A stretch of DNA of 36,234 nt. Origin: Penium margaritaceum (Eukaryota > Streptophyta > Zygnematophyceae > Desmidiales > Peniaceae). Below are positions 1 through 9,513 of the stretch, piece after piece. A program made the translations under genes and the position numbers. Each line of letters starts with the position of its first letter. Position 1 is the stretch's first letter. The stretch lies in the NCBI GenBank assembly GCA_023375785.1, contig SZWC01000037.1, positions 589,125-625,358 on the forward strand. Direction: 5' to 3'. The notes under the pieces were generated by a model, which saw nothing but the letters and a program-made list of their open reading frames with translations, searched no databases and had not been told where the DNA came from.

Positions 1-259
1 ATGCGCTGGGCGCATCCAGACAGTAACTGCGGTGACAGTGACCGCCGGCAGCACGACCGCCGAGGAGGCCTGCCGATGGAGCTGAGCACGTCGCCGGAGA
101 GAGGAGGCTCCAGCGAACTGCGAGTAGACCTCAGCGTGCGTCGGCTCCACCGGACGACACTCCATTAGCGTCGAGTCGCGCCGTTTGTCATGTGCACGCT
201 GATGTACACAAGCCGGGAGGACACAACAGAGCACAATGAGAGATGCGCAAAAAACAACA
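1..259 (-). repeat. 3' LTR of element A (partial)
   Basis: On the minus strand the LTR begins TGTTG at 259, directly after a G-rich polypurine tract, and continues off the window. It matches the first part of the 5' LTR (about 7820-8081) with scattered substitutions, which shows the two are an LTR pair. Only the first 259 of an expected roughly 830-840 bp are present. Confidence 0.9.
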
Positions 260-270
260 CTCCCCCATGA
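260..270 (-). other. Polypurine tract of element A
   Basis: On the minus strand the sequence ATGGGGGAG immediately precedes the TGTTG start of the 3' LTR. This is the usual place and composition for the plus-strand primer of an LTR retrotransposon. The same CATGGGGGAG tract precedes the 3' LTR in elements C and D. Confidence 0.85.
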
Positions 271-366
271 CTCAGAGGCGTAGTGCACATGGGTGGGCAG
301 AGACACGGTCAACATCCAGACTCCCCCAGGGCACGCAGAGACGCACGTAGAGACAAAGAGGACAAC

Positions 367-2277
367 TCACGGACGCACGCCGACTGAACTCACAGCCTTC
401 TTGAACGAGTCTCGCTTCAGTGCCTTGGTCAGGAAGTCAGCCAGCTACCGTGCTGTCTCAACCCACACGATGCTGATGTTGCCGTCATGCAACAACGAAC
501 ACACATAAAGATACTCAACATTGATGTGCTTTGTGCGTGTGTGATGCACACAGTCATTGTCGGCGATGGCCATGGCACTCTCATTGTCACAATGCAAGGT
601 GATGGATGCGACAGACTGACGCAACTCGGACAATAGACGACGCAACCACACACTCTCACACGCGCCTGAGCCAAGGACCACGTACTCAGCCTCAGCAGTG
701 CTACGTGCAATGCACCCCTGCTTGCCACTACGCCAGGACACAACTGTGCCGCCGATTAGAGAGATCCAACCGGTGCGACTCTTACCGTCTGGACTGTTGG
801 CCCAGTCACTGTCAGTGTAGCCCACTGCGACAACGGATGGCTGGCGGCGGAACATGAGACCTCGCCGAGGGGTCAAGATGACATAGTGTAGCACTCGGAT
901 CGCGGCCTTGAAGTGGAGGTGACGCGGCTCCTGAGAGAACTGGGCCTGAAGGTTGACGGAAAACGCGATGTCTGGACGCATTCTCGTCGCCACTAACATC
1001 AGTGACCCGATGACCCGCAGATACGTGGTCACATCAACTGGCTCCCCCACAACAGTTGGGTCAGGACTCTTCAGCTTCACCTGGCCATTGGGTGACATGG
1101 GTGAAGATGCACTAGGTACGAGGGGCGGGTCCTTGGCGAAGCGAGTGGACAGGGTCTGCACATAGGCAGCCTGGTGGACCTGCAGGATGCTCTGGGAGCG
1201 ATCATGCTCAAGCTCCATGCCCAGGAAGACTCGGGCGGACTCGAGATCCTTCATCTGGTAGGCGGCGTGCAGCAGGTCCTTGACACGCTGGATGGCGGCC
1301 GTGTCTGGCGACAGAATGAGGAGATCGTCAACGTAGACCAGAACTGCGGTGAAGGTCTGACCTCGCGGGCTAACGAATAGTGCGGGGTCAGCGGTGCTGC
1401 GCTGGAGGCCGCCACGGAGAAGTGTGCTGCTGATCTCTTGGTTCCAGCACCGAGGCGACTGCTTCAGGCCATAGAGGGCCTTTCGCAGCCACCAAACTCT
1501 CCTAGTGCCATCGTCCAAGCCTGGGGGCTGCACCATGTAGAGCTCCTCACCCTCCAGTGAGCGATGGATGAATGCGTTGCTCACGTCCATCTGATGCAGC
1601 TCCCACCCATGCTGGGCAACGAGGCTGAAGAGCGCCCGGCTAGTGGAGAACCGACGGACTGGGGCAAAGATTTGGTCGTAATCGATCCCAGGGACCCGAG
1701 CAAATCCTTTTGCTCTGAGGTGGACCTTGTACTTGTCCAAGGACCCGTCAGGCTTCCACTTGCGCCGAAAGACCCACTTGGCACCAATGGCCTTCTGACG
1801 TGGAGGGAGGTCGACGAGGTCATACACGTGGTGCTGCTGGATAGGAGCGAGCTCCTCGGTGCAGGCAGCATCCCAATGTGAGGCCTCCGGAGAGGCTCGA
1901 GCCTCACGTAGGGTGGCTGGGTCCTCCGGGCATGCTGTGGACTAGATTGAGAGGGCGTGTGCATCACGAGCTCCAGGTGGGATGCGGGCGAGTGCTGCCA
2001 CAACAGCATGTCGATTCTCGTGATGAAGCATGGCGTAGCCCAATGCAAAGCCCGGGTGAAGGTCTACGATGATGGCCGAAGTGGTCAGGCCGAGAGCCTT
2101 CGTGTCAGGGTCCCCACTCACGACCGTGGGAGTGGAGGAGGCACGTGGAGCCACAGGGGGTCGAGGCGCCAGGGAACGCGGTGCGACTGTATGTGTGCTC
2201 ACTATCGGCCGAGGTCAGAGTCTGCCGCCTGGGCCGCGTATGTAGCGCGGTCGGGCAGGAGATGACACTGAGTCCGA
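367..2277 (-). pseudogene. pol: Element A reverse transcriptase and RNase H (C-terminal pol)
   Basis: This is the C-terminal part of the single gag-pol frame. The copia-type reverse transcriptase starts near 1830 with the conserved KWVFRRK block. It keeps the intact catalytic YVDD at 1324-1335 and the LYGLKQSPRCWNQ block. RNase H follows with YTDSDWA, the SRSTAEAEY-type segment and the DNESAMAIA segment, ending in LADFLTKAL and a natural TGA at 367-369. In-frame stops are TAG at 445-447 (element C has CAG), TAG at 1942-1944 (C has CAC) and TGA at 2215-2217. No frameshift is seen across the domain, so decay is by point stops only. The enzyme would copy retrotransposon RNA into DNA inside a virus-like particle. 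Confidence 0.92.
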
Positions 2278-2817
2278 CAGGCCAACGGAGGCGGACGGGG
2301 CAACTGGCCCGGGGGAGCCAGGGGACGCTACTGGTGCTACAGGCCCAGAGACGCCGGTGGACGCAACTGGGGCTGTCGGCCCGGATTGGCCAGCAGACGC
2401 AATTGGGGCAGCTGGTTCAGAGGGGCCAGCGGACGCGACAGGAGCTGCAGGCCCAGAGGGGCCATCGCAAGCGACTGGGGCTGCCGGCCCGGAGGGGCCA
2501 GCAGACGCGATTGGGGCAACTGGTCCAGAGGGGCTAGCGGACACGATGGGGACAGCTGGCTCGGAGGGGCCTGCGGACGCGGCTGGGGCTATCGGCCCGG
2601 AGGGGCCATCGGAAGCAACTGAGGCTACCGGCCCAGAGGGGCCAGCGGACGCGACTGGGGCTGCCGGCCTGGAGGGGCTAGCGGACGCGACTGGGGCAGC
2701 TGGTCCGGAGGGGCCAACGGACACGACGGGGGCAGCTGGCTCGAAGGGGCTAGCGGACGCGGCTGAGACTGCTGGCCCGGGGGGGTTAGAGGACGCGACA
2801 GGGGCTGCCGGCTCAGA
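2278..2817 (-). repeat. Fifteen 36-bp tandem repeats coding a Pro/Ala/Ser spacer in pol of A
   Basis: Between the integrase C-terminus and the reverse transcriptase, the frame contains about 15 consecutive 12-residue units of the form [12 protein letters not shown], with substitutions but no length change. All units are multiples of three bases, so the frame is preserved. Element D has a Pro-rich, non-periodic linker at this place (29895-30434); in element C most of it is deleted. The antisense strand reads as a collagen-like Gly-Pro repeat, which I treat as a shadow. The spacer probably separates integrase from reverse transcriptase. Confidence 0.9.
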
Positions 2818-4707
2818 GGGACGAAGTGATGTGTCACCCAGAAGCGACAGGACGAAGGACGGACTTACCACTCCCCCACGTGACGGGAGGGACATGGACG
2901 AGCCGGAGCGGATGAGGTCGCGGGGAAATAGGTCCTCGAAGAAGAGGGCATCGCGGGACTCGACGATATAGTGTCGGGATGGGTCCAAGAAGCGCCACGC
3001 TTTGGACTGACAAGACACACCGAGGAAGGTGCAAGGGCGTCCGTGAGGGGTGAGCTTGCCGCCCTGCTGTGGGGCAGGCAGCCACACAATGGCCACGCAG
3101 CCTCAGACGCGAGCCGGGCGGAGGTCAGCACGTCGACCGCACCAGTGCTGGTATGGCGTGGACTGGCGGGGAAGGGGACCGTGGGGAATCCGGTTCCTGA
3201 CCCAGGTCATGTAGGCCATGGCTTCAAAATAGAAGCCATCGGACAGACCGAATTCGACCCGCATGGTGCGAATGTCGTTGGCCGTGGTACGGTTCCACCG
3301 TTCGGAGACGCCATTCTGGGCGGGTGTGTAGGGCGCTGACGTCTCATGGTGGATCCCGCGGGAGGCGAGAAAGGTCGTGGCCTCACCCATGTACTCTCCA
3401 CCGCGATCGGAGTGAAAGCAGCAAAGAGAGTGGCCACACTCTCGCTCCGCGAGGACAAGCCAGTCCTGAATGACTCAGGCGACATTGCTTTTCTGCCAGA
3501 GGCAGAAGACCCAGCGGTAGCGAGAGTAGTCGTCCGTNTGGGCGGGTGTGTAGGGCGCAGACGTCTCATGGTGGATCCCGCGGGAGGCGAGAAAGGTCGT
3601 GGCCTCACCCATGTACTCTCCACCGCGATCGGAGTGAAAGCAGCAAAGAGAGTGGCCACACTCTCGCTCCGCGAGGACAAGCCAGTCCTGAATGACTCAG
3701 GCGACATTGCTTTTCTGCCAGAGGCAGAAGACCCAGCGGTAGCGAGAGTAGTCGTCCGTGAGGGTGAGGACATAGCGGCCATGCTCACCGACGGACTCGG
3801 TGGGGAGAGGGCCCATGACGTCTAAGTGGACAAGGTCGAGAGGGGCGGACGCACGGGAGGAAGACAAGGGGTACGTGGACTGGTGCATCTTCCCCTGAGC
3901 GCAGTCAATGCACTCTGTGGGACACGGGAGAGGGAAAGTCTCCGGGTCAAGGCCCTTGGCCGGCTGGGTGCGGAGCATGCTCTCTACGGCAGTAGAGTGG
4001 ACGTGGCAAAGGCGGCGGTGCAGGAGGCGGGTGTGCTGAGGAGAAAGCATACTGGTGATGAACACATGGCTTGCGGCGGCCGACGGGGAGGAGCCGGGAG
4101 GAGAAGAGGAGAGGCGAGGAACATGCCACAGGTTGCTACGGGAGGTGGCGTGCAATACAAAAAGACCAGACGGACGCAATGACACAGTGCCGACACTACG
4201 CAAGTGTGCAATGTCCATGCTCATGCAACCAAGGGCAGTCACAGACGGGAGGCTGAGCTCGAGACCAGGGACGAAGAGGACATCGGTCAGAAAGACGTCA
4301 CCGGCAGGACCACGGAAACGAACGACGCCGACACCACGGAATGACAACACTTTTCCGGAACCCGTGCGGACACTAGAGACATCGCCTATAGGACTGAGCA
4401 TACTGAAGGCCTCACAAGAGGCCGTCATGTGATGCGTGGCCCCGGAGTCGATGATCCAGGTGTTAGCAGGGTCCTGGACATGGGTCGCCAGATCGCTAAC
4501 GGTCACATGGTAGCAACCGAGGGACGCGGACGCGGTGGAAGGAGGCGCAAAACGAGACTGCCAATCGTCAAGCCACGCAGTGTTGTCAAGGAGGGGGGTG
4601 GAGGAGACCACGGGAGATGATGGGACACACGAAGAAATGGGACACGACCGCAGCTCAGTCTCAGTCATGCAGAGCTGGGCAGGAGGGCAGGAGGTGACGC
4701 AACTCAC
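2818..4707 (-). pseudogene. pol: Element A protease and integrase
   Basis: The aspartic protease motif DSG is intact at 4441-4449 within WIIDSGATHHMT. The GAG-pre-integrase zinc region follows (LLHRRLCHV, then CIDC). The integrase triad is recognisable: Asp in HLDVMGP at 3820-3822, Asp in HSDRGGEY at 3406-3408 and Glu in QNGVSE at 3301-3303; the last two are 105 nt apart, the D-35-E spacing. The C-terminal block with PHGRPCTFLGVS and [10 protein letters not shown] lies at about 2905-3060. Stops interrupt the frame at 3697-3699 (TGA) and 3103-3105 (TGA). A 221-bp segment is duplicated around the N at 3538; because 221 plus the N is 222, the frame is kept, but the second integrase Asp region appears twice. 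Confidence 0.92.
3317..3759. other. 221-bp direct duplication around a single N (assembly artefact)
   Basis: 3317-3537 and 3539-3759 are identical except for one base (t at 3337 versus a at 3559). The first copy ends immediately before the N at 3538 and the second begins immediately after it. This pattern is expected when two overlapping contigs are joined by a one-base placeholder without merging the overlap. The duplicated segment is integrase coding sequence of element A. Confidence 0.88.
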
Positions 4708-6381
4708 ACTTCCCTGGGGAGGAGGGCGAGGCAGGCCAAGCTGGAGCGCGATGAACTGCTCCAGCTGACGCTCACGGGAGGTTGGCCCGGGAGTGTAGAC
4801 GGAGTGCCGAGTGACGGCGTCGGAGCCCGGGTAGTAGGAGGACGGAGCCGGCGAAGGAAGCGGAGGCGCCGACGGCTATGGAAAGTACTGGTGTGGGTAG
4901 TACTCCTGCAGCGCGGGTGTCTTCGGGACAGGCGGAGCTGTCGGAGTGGTAGAGCTGCTGGACGAGGTAGGCATGTCAGGGCCAGTAGCAACGACAGCGG
5001 CAGAGGCGAGACGGCGCTCTCGCTGGTATCGCATGGTGGCGATGACGCGCACCTCGTCCGTCGGGAGAGGGCACGTGTACCACCCGTGCCCGGGCTGGCC
5101 ACAGTTGTGGCAGACCGAGCCACCACTGCTGGACCCGGTCGAAGACTGCTACCGTTGCTGTGGTGGTGGACCCTTGCCTTTCTTGTTCCAGATTTTCTGC
5201 TTCTTCCCCGAAGACGATGAGGTAGCTGCGGTGGGGGAGGCGACGGCCACGGAGGCAACGGTAGGGGAGGCGACAATTGGTGATGCAAGAGCCTCCGTGC
5301 GATGGAGGTCAGACTCCTGGCGAGCTTCCTCAATGCGAAGGAAGAGCTCGTATGCCCAGGGCATAAGGGTGCCCTGGGCCGCCATGGTGGAGAGGACGTC
5401 CTAGGAGTAGTGTATGAAGACGTCCGCGTACGCGCTGGTGGCACCGCGATTGATGGTGAGGAGCGCGGATAGAGGAGGTGGAGCAGATCTACCGAGACGA
5501 TGAAGGATGTCCTCCGCCCGCTGCCAGTAGGCAGTGACTGTCTCGGTCTCCCCCATGTGCAGGGAGTTAAACTCCCGGAGCAGATGGCTGATCTCAGCGT
5601 CGCTGGAAAGGCGGTGGGGCGTGGTGAGGACGTGCCATGCGGTTGCAGGGTCTGGGATGTCGACAGAGGTAAAGTCGCCGAGGAAAGGCTCTAGGGCCAG
5701 GCGGGAAGCTGGAGGGGCGACTGGAACGAGGGCACGGACGGCGCGACCAGCGTCATACAGTTGGTCGGCCTGGGTGGAGTCGTAAGGGAGGGTGTAGTAT
5801 GCCCACAGGCCCTCACCTTGCGCCCAGATCCAGAAGCTGAGCTCCCAGCCTCGGAACTGCTCACCGGCCTGAAGCGACGGCGGCGGTGTCTCAAAGTCCT
5901 TCTGCCTACGGCCGGCGCCCAGAGTGGGGCCAAGGACGCAGGACACTGTCTGTCACTGGCGCTGAGTCTATCGATGTGCCAGGTAGTATGTGCCAGCAGA
6001 CACAGCTGGGCTGGCGTGCCCAGGGGGGACGAATGGCGGTGGCGCACTGGTGGCAGTCTGGGAGGCAACTGGCTGTAGCGCTGCCAGCTGCTGCGTCAAG
6101 GCGGCGAGCTGTTGCTGGAGAGCGACGAGGGGATCAGGGTTTCCGCCAACGACACCAGTGTGCTGGTGCTGCTGTTGTTGTTGCTGTTGCTGCTGCTGCG
6201 GCTACTGCTATTGCTGCTGTTGTTGCTCTTGCGATGGCGGCGGCGGCAGCTGTAGCTATTGCTGCTACTACTGCAACGGCGGTGGCGGCGGCTGCTGCTC
6301 CTGTTGCAGTCGTTGCAGAAAAGGGGGGGTAGGGGTTCCCCCAACAGAGGAGGACCCCTCCTCGTCTGGGTTACCAGCCAT
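4708..6381 (-). pseudogene. gag: Element A gag with CCHC zinc knuckle
   Basis: The frame opens at an ATG at 6381 in a good context (ACCATGG). The N-terminus is Gln-rich from CAG runs (about 6160-6300). The gag core follows, with FNSLHMGETETVTAYW near 5560 as in copia capsid proteins. A canonical zinc knuckle, CHNCGQPGHGWYTC (CX2CX4HX4C), lies at 5071-5112. TAG stops occur at 5401-5403 (element C has CAA), at 5149-5151 and at 4876-4878, the last shared with C, as well as inside the CAG runs. A TGA lies just upstream of 5946. The frame is continuous with protease, so gag and pol were one polyprotein. It would form the virus-like particle and bind RNA. Confidence 0.88.
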
Positions 6382-6427
6382 GGTTTGATGTCCCTTGTGT
6401 TTCCTTTTTTTTGGGTCTTTGTGTTGA

Positions 6428-6479
6428 TGACTTCAGCAGTGATGTCAGTAGTGACGTCAGCAGAGGGGTGGTGACGTCA
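6428..6479 (-). promoter_or_regulatory. Phased array of TGACGTCA palindromes upstream of gag (A)
   Basis: In element sense, 8-mers start at plus positions 6472-6479 (TGACGTCA), 6452-6459 (TGACGTCA), 6440-6447 (TGACATCA) and 6428-6435 (TGAAGTCA). Spacings are 20, 12 and 12 nt. The array lies 47-98 nt upstream of the gag ATG. Element C carries the same arrangement twice and D a two-site version. The 8-mer is the classic bZIP (CRE/TGA-type) binding site; as RNA it is self-complementary. The function is inferred, not shown. Confidence 0.6.
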
Positions 6480-6680
6480 GCAGTGGCGGTTGTTGGGGCC
6501 GCCGCTGCTGCTGCTGATGCTGCTGCAGCCGTTGTTGTTGCTACTGTTGCTGCTGCAACTGCTGTTGCGAGCTGCTACTGCTACGGGCTGATGCGAGCTG
6601 CTACTTCTGCCTACTGCTGCTACTGCACGCAGCTGCTGTTGGCTGCTGTTGCGGCTGCTCGCTGCCATTGCCTGCGGCTG
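6480..6680 (-). repeat. Trinucleotide-rich leader of element A
   Basis: On the minus strand the leader is built of CAG, TAG and CAA triplets with few other units. It is untranslated in the proposed model because it lies upstream of the ATG at 6381. Similar arrays occupy the leaders of C, E and D. Confidence 0.75.
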
Positions 6681-6773
6681 CCACTGGTGCCAGTGACGTT
6701 GCAGCTTGCGTCGTCGCCCGCAGATGTCAGACGCCGCCTGCCGCTCACCTCCTCGTGTCACGAGTGGGGGTCA

Positions 6774-6799
6774 GTGCTGCCGAATTTTTTTTGGCAGAA
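6774..6799 (-). other. Second leader stem-loop of element A (partly decayed)
   Basis: Arms CTGCC and GGCAG enclose an A-rich loop in element sense. This is positionally equivalent to the second hairpin of element C (14929-14954), and the right arm CGGCAGCAC is shared. The stem is shorter here than in C. Confidence 0.5.
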
Positions 6800-6854
6800 T
6801 ATCCCCTGGCCCAGTGGCCGTGGGAATAAATGTGACGCCGCCACCAGGTGGGTC

Positions 6855-6883
6855 AATGCTGCCGGAAAGAATCCGGCTGCATT
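6855..6883 (-). other. First leader stem-loop of element A
   Basis: Arms at 6855-6866 and 6872-6883 pair over 12 positions with one mismatch, leaving a 5-nt loop. The hairpin begins exactly 84 nt after the primer binding site in element sense, as in element C (14864-14892). Such a structure near the primer binding site could serve dimerisation or packaging; that role is inferred. Confidence 0.65.
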
Positions 6884-6964
6884 TCCCCTGCACTAGCGCG
6901 TATGGGGGTCCGCCGGCGTTGTCTGGCACGTGTTCGCCAATCTTCTGCTGCTGCTACTACGCTC

Positions 6965-7487
6965 ACACTCTGATACCAAGCTAGAAAACCTAGGCAGCAG
7001 GTTGGGGCAGCAGCGTTGTTGATGCAGCGTGCGGGCTTCCACGCTCGTTGCTTAAGTCAGCTGCCCCCTCAGTCTGCTGCTCTAGAGTCTAAGTCTGGAA
7101 GCTCTGGGTTTGTTACTCAGAAATGCGCGCGCCAGAGTTAGCGCCAAAAAGCAGTTGAAAACTGAAAGTAACTAGTTAGGAATGAAGCATAAGCAACAAT
7201 GGGGGACCCCTCTAGGTTCTAGGCCNACACTCTGATACCAAGCTAGAAAACCTAGGCAGCAGGTTGGGGCAGCAGCGTTGTTGATGCAGCGTGCGGGCTT
7301 CCACGCTCGTTGCTTAAGTCAGCTGCCCCCTCAGTCTGCTGCTCTAGAGTCTAAGTCTGGAAGCTCTGGGTTTGTTACTCAGAAATGCGCGCGCCAGAGT
7401 TAGCGCCAAAAAGCAGTTGAAAACTGAAAGTAACTAGTTAGGAATGAAGCATAAGCAACAATGGGGGACCCCTCTAGGTTCTAGGCC
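6965..7487. other. 261-bp direct duplication around a single N (assembly artefact)
   Basis: 6965-7225 and 7227-7487 appear identical and abut the N at 7226 on each side. The duplicated piece contains the primer binding site and the inner end of the 5' LTR. Removing one copy gives the LTR its expected length, which supports an unmerged contig overlap. Confidence 0.92.
6967..6978 (-). other. Primer binding site of element A (initiator tRNA-Met type)
   Basis: In element sense it reads TGGTATCAGAGT, one base different from the common plant copia site TGGTATCAGAGC. It follows the 5' LTR after a spacer of about 10 nt. A second identical copy at 7229-7240 belongs to the artificial duplication next to the N at 7226. 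Confidence 0.9.
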
Positions 7488-8081
7488 CCCCCACTAGTGT
7501 AAAAGTTGTTACTCAGCTAACCAGCCAATCAGAAAATAGTGCTACACCTATTTTCTGGCAGGCAGGGTTTTCTCGGTGAGCCGTGCCAGACGCCCGACAG
7601 CCCAAAACCCGGGCGTCGTCCTTTTTGCCTGAAAACTGGACCATACCATAACACGGACGCTGCGAACGCAGTCGTGTGGTCAAAAACAGCTAGAAAAATA
7701 GTAGCAAGGAGTTATGGCTGCCTGAACCCAGGTAGTGCCTATGATGGTCCATGATGCCAAACAGGGCCATGCAACATGCAACAAGGACCCTAGGCAGAGC
7801 ATGACAATGCAGACGCGATGGGACGCACTGGGCGCATGCAGACAGTAACTGCGGTGAAAGTGACCGCCGGCAGCACGACTGCCGAAGAGGCCTGCCGATG
7901 GAGTTGAGCACGTCGCCGGAGAGAGGAGGCTCCAGCGAACTGCGAGTAGACCTCAGCGTGCGTCGGCTCCACCGGACGACACTCCGTTTGCGTTGAGTCT
8001 CGCCGTTTGTCATCTGCACGCCGATGTATACAAGCTGGGAGGACACAATAGAGCACAATGAGAGATGCACAAAAACCAACA
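6989..8081 (-). repeat. 5' LTR of element A (length inflated by an artefact)
   Basis: The LTR starts TGTTGG at 8081 (minus) and ends near CCTAGG at about 6989. The raw 1093 bp include a 262-bp duplicated stretch; without it the LTR is about 831 bp, matching the roughly 842-844 bp LTRs of C. An inverted CCAAT element at 7525-7529 is conserved in both LTRs of C. The end does not show the usual CA dinucleotide. Confidence 0.88.
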
Positions 8082-8330
8082 CCACCCACTCGAGAGACTT
8101 GATGTGGGGCTCGGCCGCCACCCCGGGGTCGAACCTGACCGTTTTGCCAAAAGCCACTGCGGTTTCTCACACCTCAGAGCGACTGAGCGTGTGGGCCCGT
8201 AGGATCAGCAACCCGGGCAAGAACTAAACAACCAACACAACATGCAAGGCATAAGTCAAGAAACCACATTGACCACGAGTGTATGTGGTGCATGCATCTC
8301 TCAAGTCAATTCTCATGTTTCGGCCACAAC
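8082..8330. repeat. Dispersed repeat R, copy 1
   Basis: From the base after the 5' LTR of A, the sequence aligns with 26927-27310 (copy 2), sharing blocks such as CCACCCCGGGGTCGAACC and TAGGATCAGCAACCCGG. Homology runs through the GCATCTCTC at about 8292-8300 and on to TTCTCATGTT at about 8306-8315. The reverse strand holds GGTTCGACCCC at 8125-8135, a good match to a pol III B box. I see no convincing A box, so a SINE origin is only a possibility. Element A interrupts this copy. Confidence 0.75.
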
Positions 8331-8945
8331 GTGGCTCACAACCAAACATTGAGAGTCACATGGCGCGCCCAAAGCAGTGCTTCAGTATGGCTGAGGTCAC
8401 CCCTGCTTTGCAGCTGACCAGGCCTGCTTGGACCATGGCTTTAACGGTGCTCAGTCACCTGCAGTGAACCAGTGTGTGAGTGAGTGGAGACAAGAGGTCA
8501 CTTGCGTGTGTGTCAACACTAACAGGGAGGGAGCGTGGGAGGCTGGCTGTGTTTACAACCTCCCACGTCTCTACTGTCGTTCACTTCTTTGACTTAAGTA
8601 TAGTCACTTGCACCATCCATATCGTTTTCTCCACAGCTTCTTAACCTCCATTGTCATTTGGCATCTACGCATCGGGAACGATTTGTCTCTTCTTTGTGAA
8701 GCTCAATGTGTGGCGACATCTTCAACGACCGGTTTGCTGCCTCCAGTGGGCTAGCGCGACCGAGGCTGAAACGGCTCTAGGTAGGAATTCCGTCTCTTAC
8801 CCTCCTGCAATTATGGAGGGGGAAAGAAGCAATAGAGATTCCTCTCAGAATACAAAAAAAATTACATTAGAATGGTGGGATGAGCGGTTGTGGGTGTCAC
8901 CCACATTCAGAAATCCTTTTTGTATGGAAGAAACATTATTGGAAG
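8331..8945. other. Unassigned spacer between R and element B
   Basis: No gene or element can be supported here. Short open frames exist, but the longest (8651-8986) runs into the LTR of B and has no recognisable domain. A 9-bp perfect inverted repeat (8534-8542 and 8559-8567, GTGGGAGG core, 16-nt loop) lies just after a G-rich stretch and could mark the remnant of an LTR start. Confidence 0.5.
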
Positions 8946-8950
8946 CTTCT
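8946..8950 (+). other. Candidate target-site duplication of B, left (CTTCT)
   Basis: CTTCT directly precedes the TGTTGG start of B and recurs at 13819-13823 directly after the CA at 13818. The right copy could instead be the last bases of the LTR, because the D-type LTR also ends CTTCT. Confidence 0.55.
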
Positions 8951-9513
8951 TGTTGGTGTGTGGAATTTGGCCTAACACCCTTTTGAGGACAACAAAGTTA
9001 CTTGGGGTGTGGCACGATGCTATGGTCAAGGTTATGCTGGTCGAGACCCGTGCACCTGTTGAGTTCTACCGGTGTGACGTGGAGACCCATTGCCTACATG
9101 TGTGATGTATGATCCTTGCATGATGTTTGACACGTAGGTGTGTGATTGACTTCGTGCATGGTCGAGACCCGGGCATTTGGTGGGATGCACCATTGTCACG
9201 AGGAGACCATGTGCTGTGGTATGCTTGATCAGTGCTCGCTATGATTGGTTGCCCAAGCCATCATCTCTTGCCTTCGCTCAGACATCATTATGTTGACAGA
9301 TGTGTCAGCCAAGGGGAGTGTTGGTGTGTGTGGCTTCCACCAGTCACGAGCGACGGCAAGGAGAGCAGCGGTACAAGAGAGCGCGACGACATGGTCCTGG
9401 ATGCGGACCCCGGAGACACCGATGCGTCGGCAGGTGGTGGACCACCCACTCGGAGCTGACCGACGACTGCGCAGCGTCGTGGATGCTTCCTCGGACCTCT
9501 TGCACATTTTCTG
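8951..9513 (+). repeat. 5' LTR of element B (3'-truncated)
   Basis: It begins TGTTGGTGTGTGG and matches 12587-13243, apart from one 92-bp unit present only on the right. A second TGTTGGTGTGTG start, after an AAGGGGAG purine tract, occurs inside it at 9319. Beyond 9513 the two copies diverge abruptly. Confidence 0.8.

Larger units (their letters stand above)
1..8081 (-). mobile_element. Element A: Ty1/copia LTR retrotransposon, 3' LTR truncated by window edge
   Basis: In minus-strand order this holds a 5' LTR (8081 to about 6989), an initiator-Met-type primer binding site (6978-6967), a structured leader, one gag-pol reading frame (6381-367), a polypurine tract (about 269-260) and the start of the 3' LTR (259 to the window edge). 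The domain order PR-IN-RT-RH defines Ty1/copia. The two LTR portions align closely over the first 259 bp. The LTRs are the same family as those of element C. The raw length is inflated by two artificial duplications next to single Ns (3538 and 7226). The base after the 5' LTR begins the R repeat (8082), so A inserted into R; the other target-site copy lies outside the window. Stops in gag-pol make it inactive as it stands. Confidence 0.93.

Noticed and set aside
2278..2817. Possible CRISPR-like regular repeat
   Set aside because: The 36-bp period has no spacers of unique sequence and is coding in frame; the window is eukaryotic transposon DNA.
2357..2971. 204-codon collagen-like Gly-Pro repeat frame on the plus strand
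   Set aside because: It is the antisense of the 36-bp repeat spacer in pol of A; any Pro/Ala repeat gives a Gly-rich antisense frame.
5990..6388. Cys-rich and Ala-rich frames on the plus strand
   Set aside because: Antisense of the CAG-rich start of gag in A; no start context or domain.
8125..8135. tRNA gene suggested by a T-loop-like GGTTCGACCCC
   Set aside because: No cloverleaf, acceptor stem or A box could be found around it in either copy of R.
8651..8986. 111-codon frame before element B
   Set aside because: No recognised domain, and its end lies in the LTR of B; kept as unassigned spacer.
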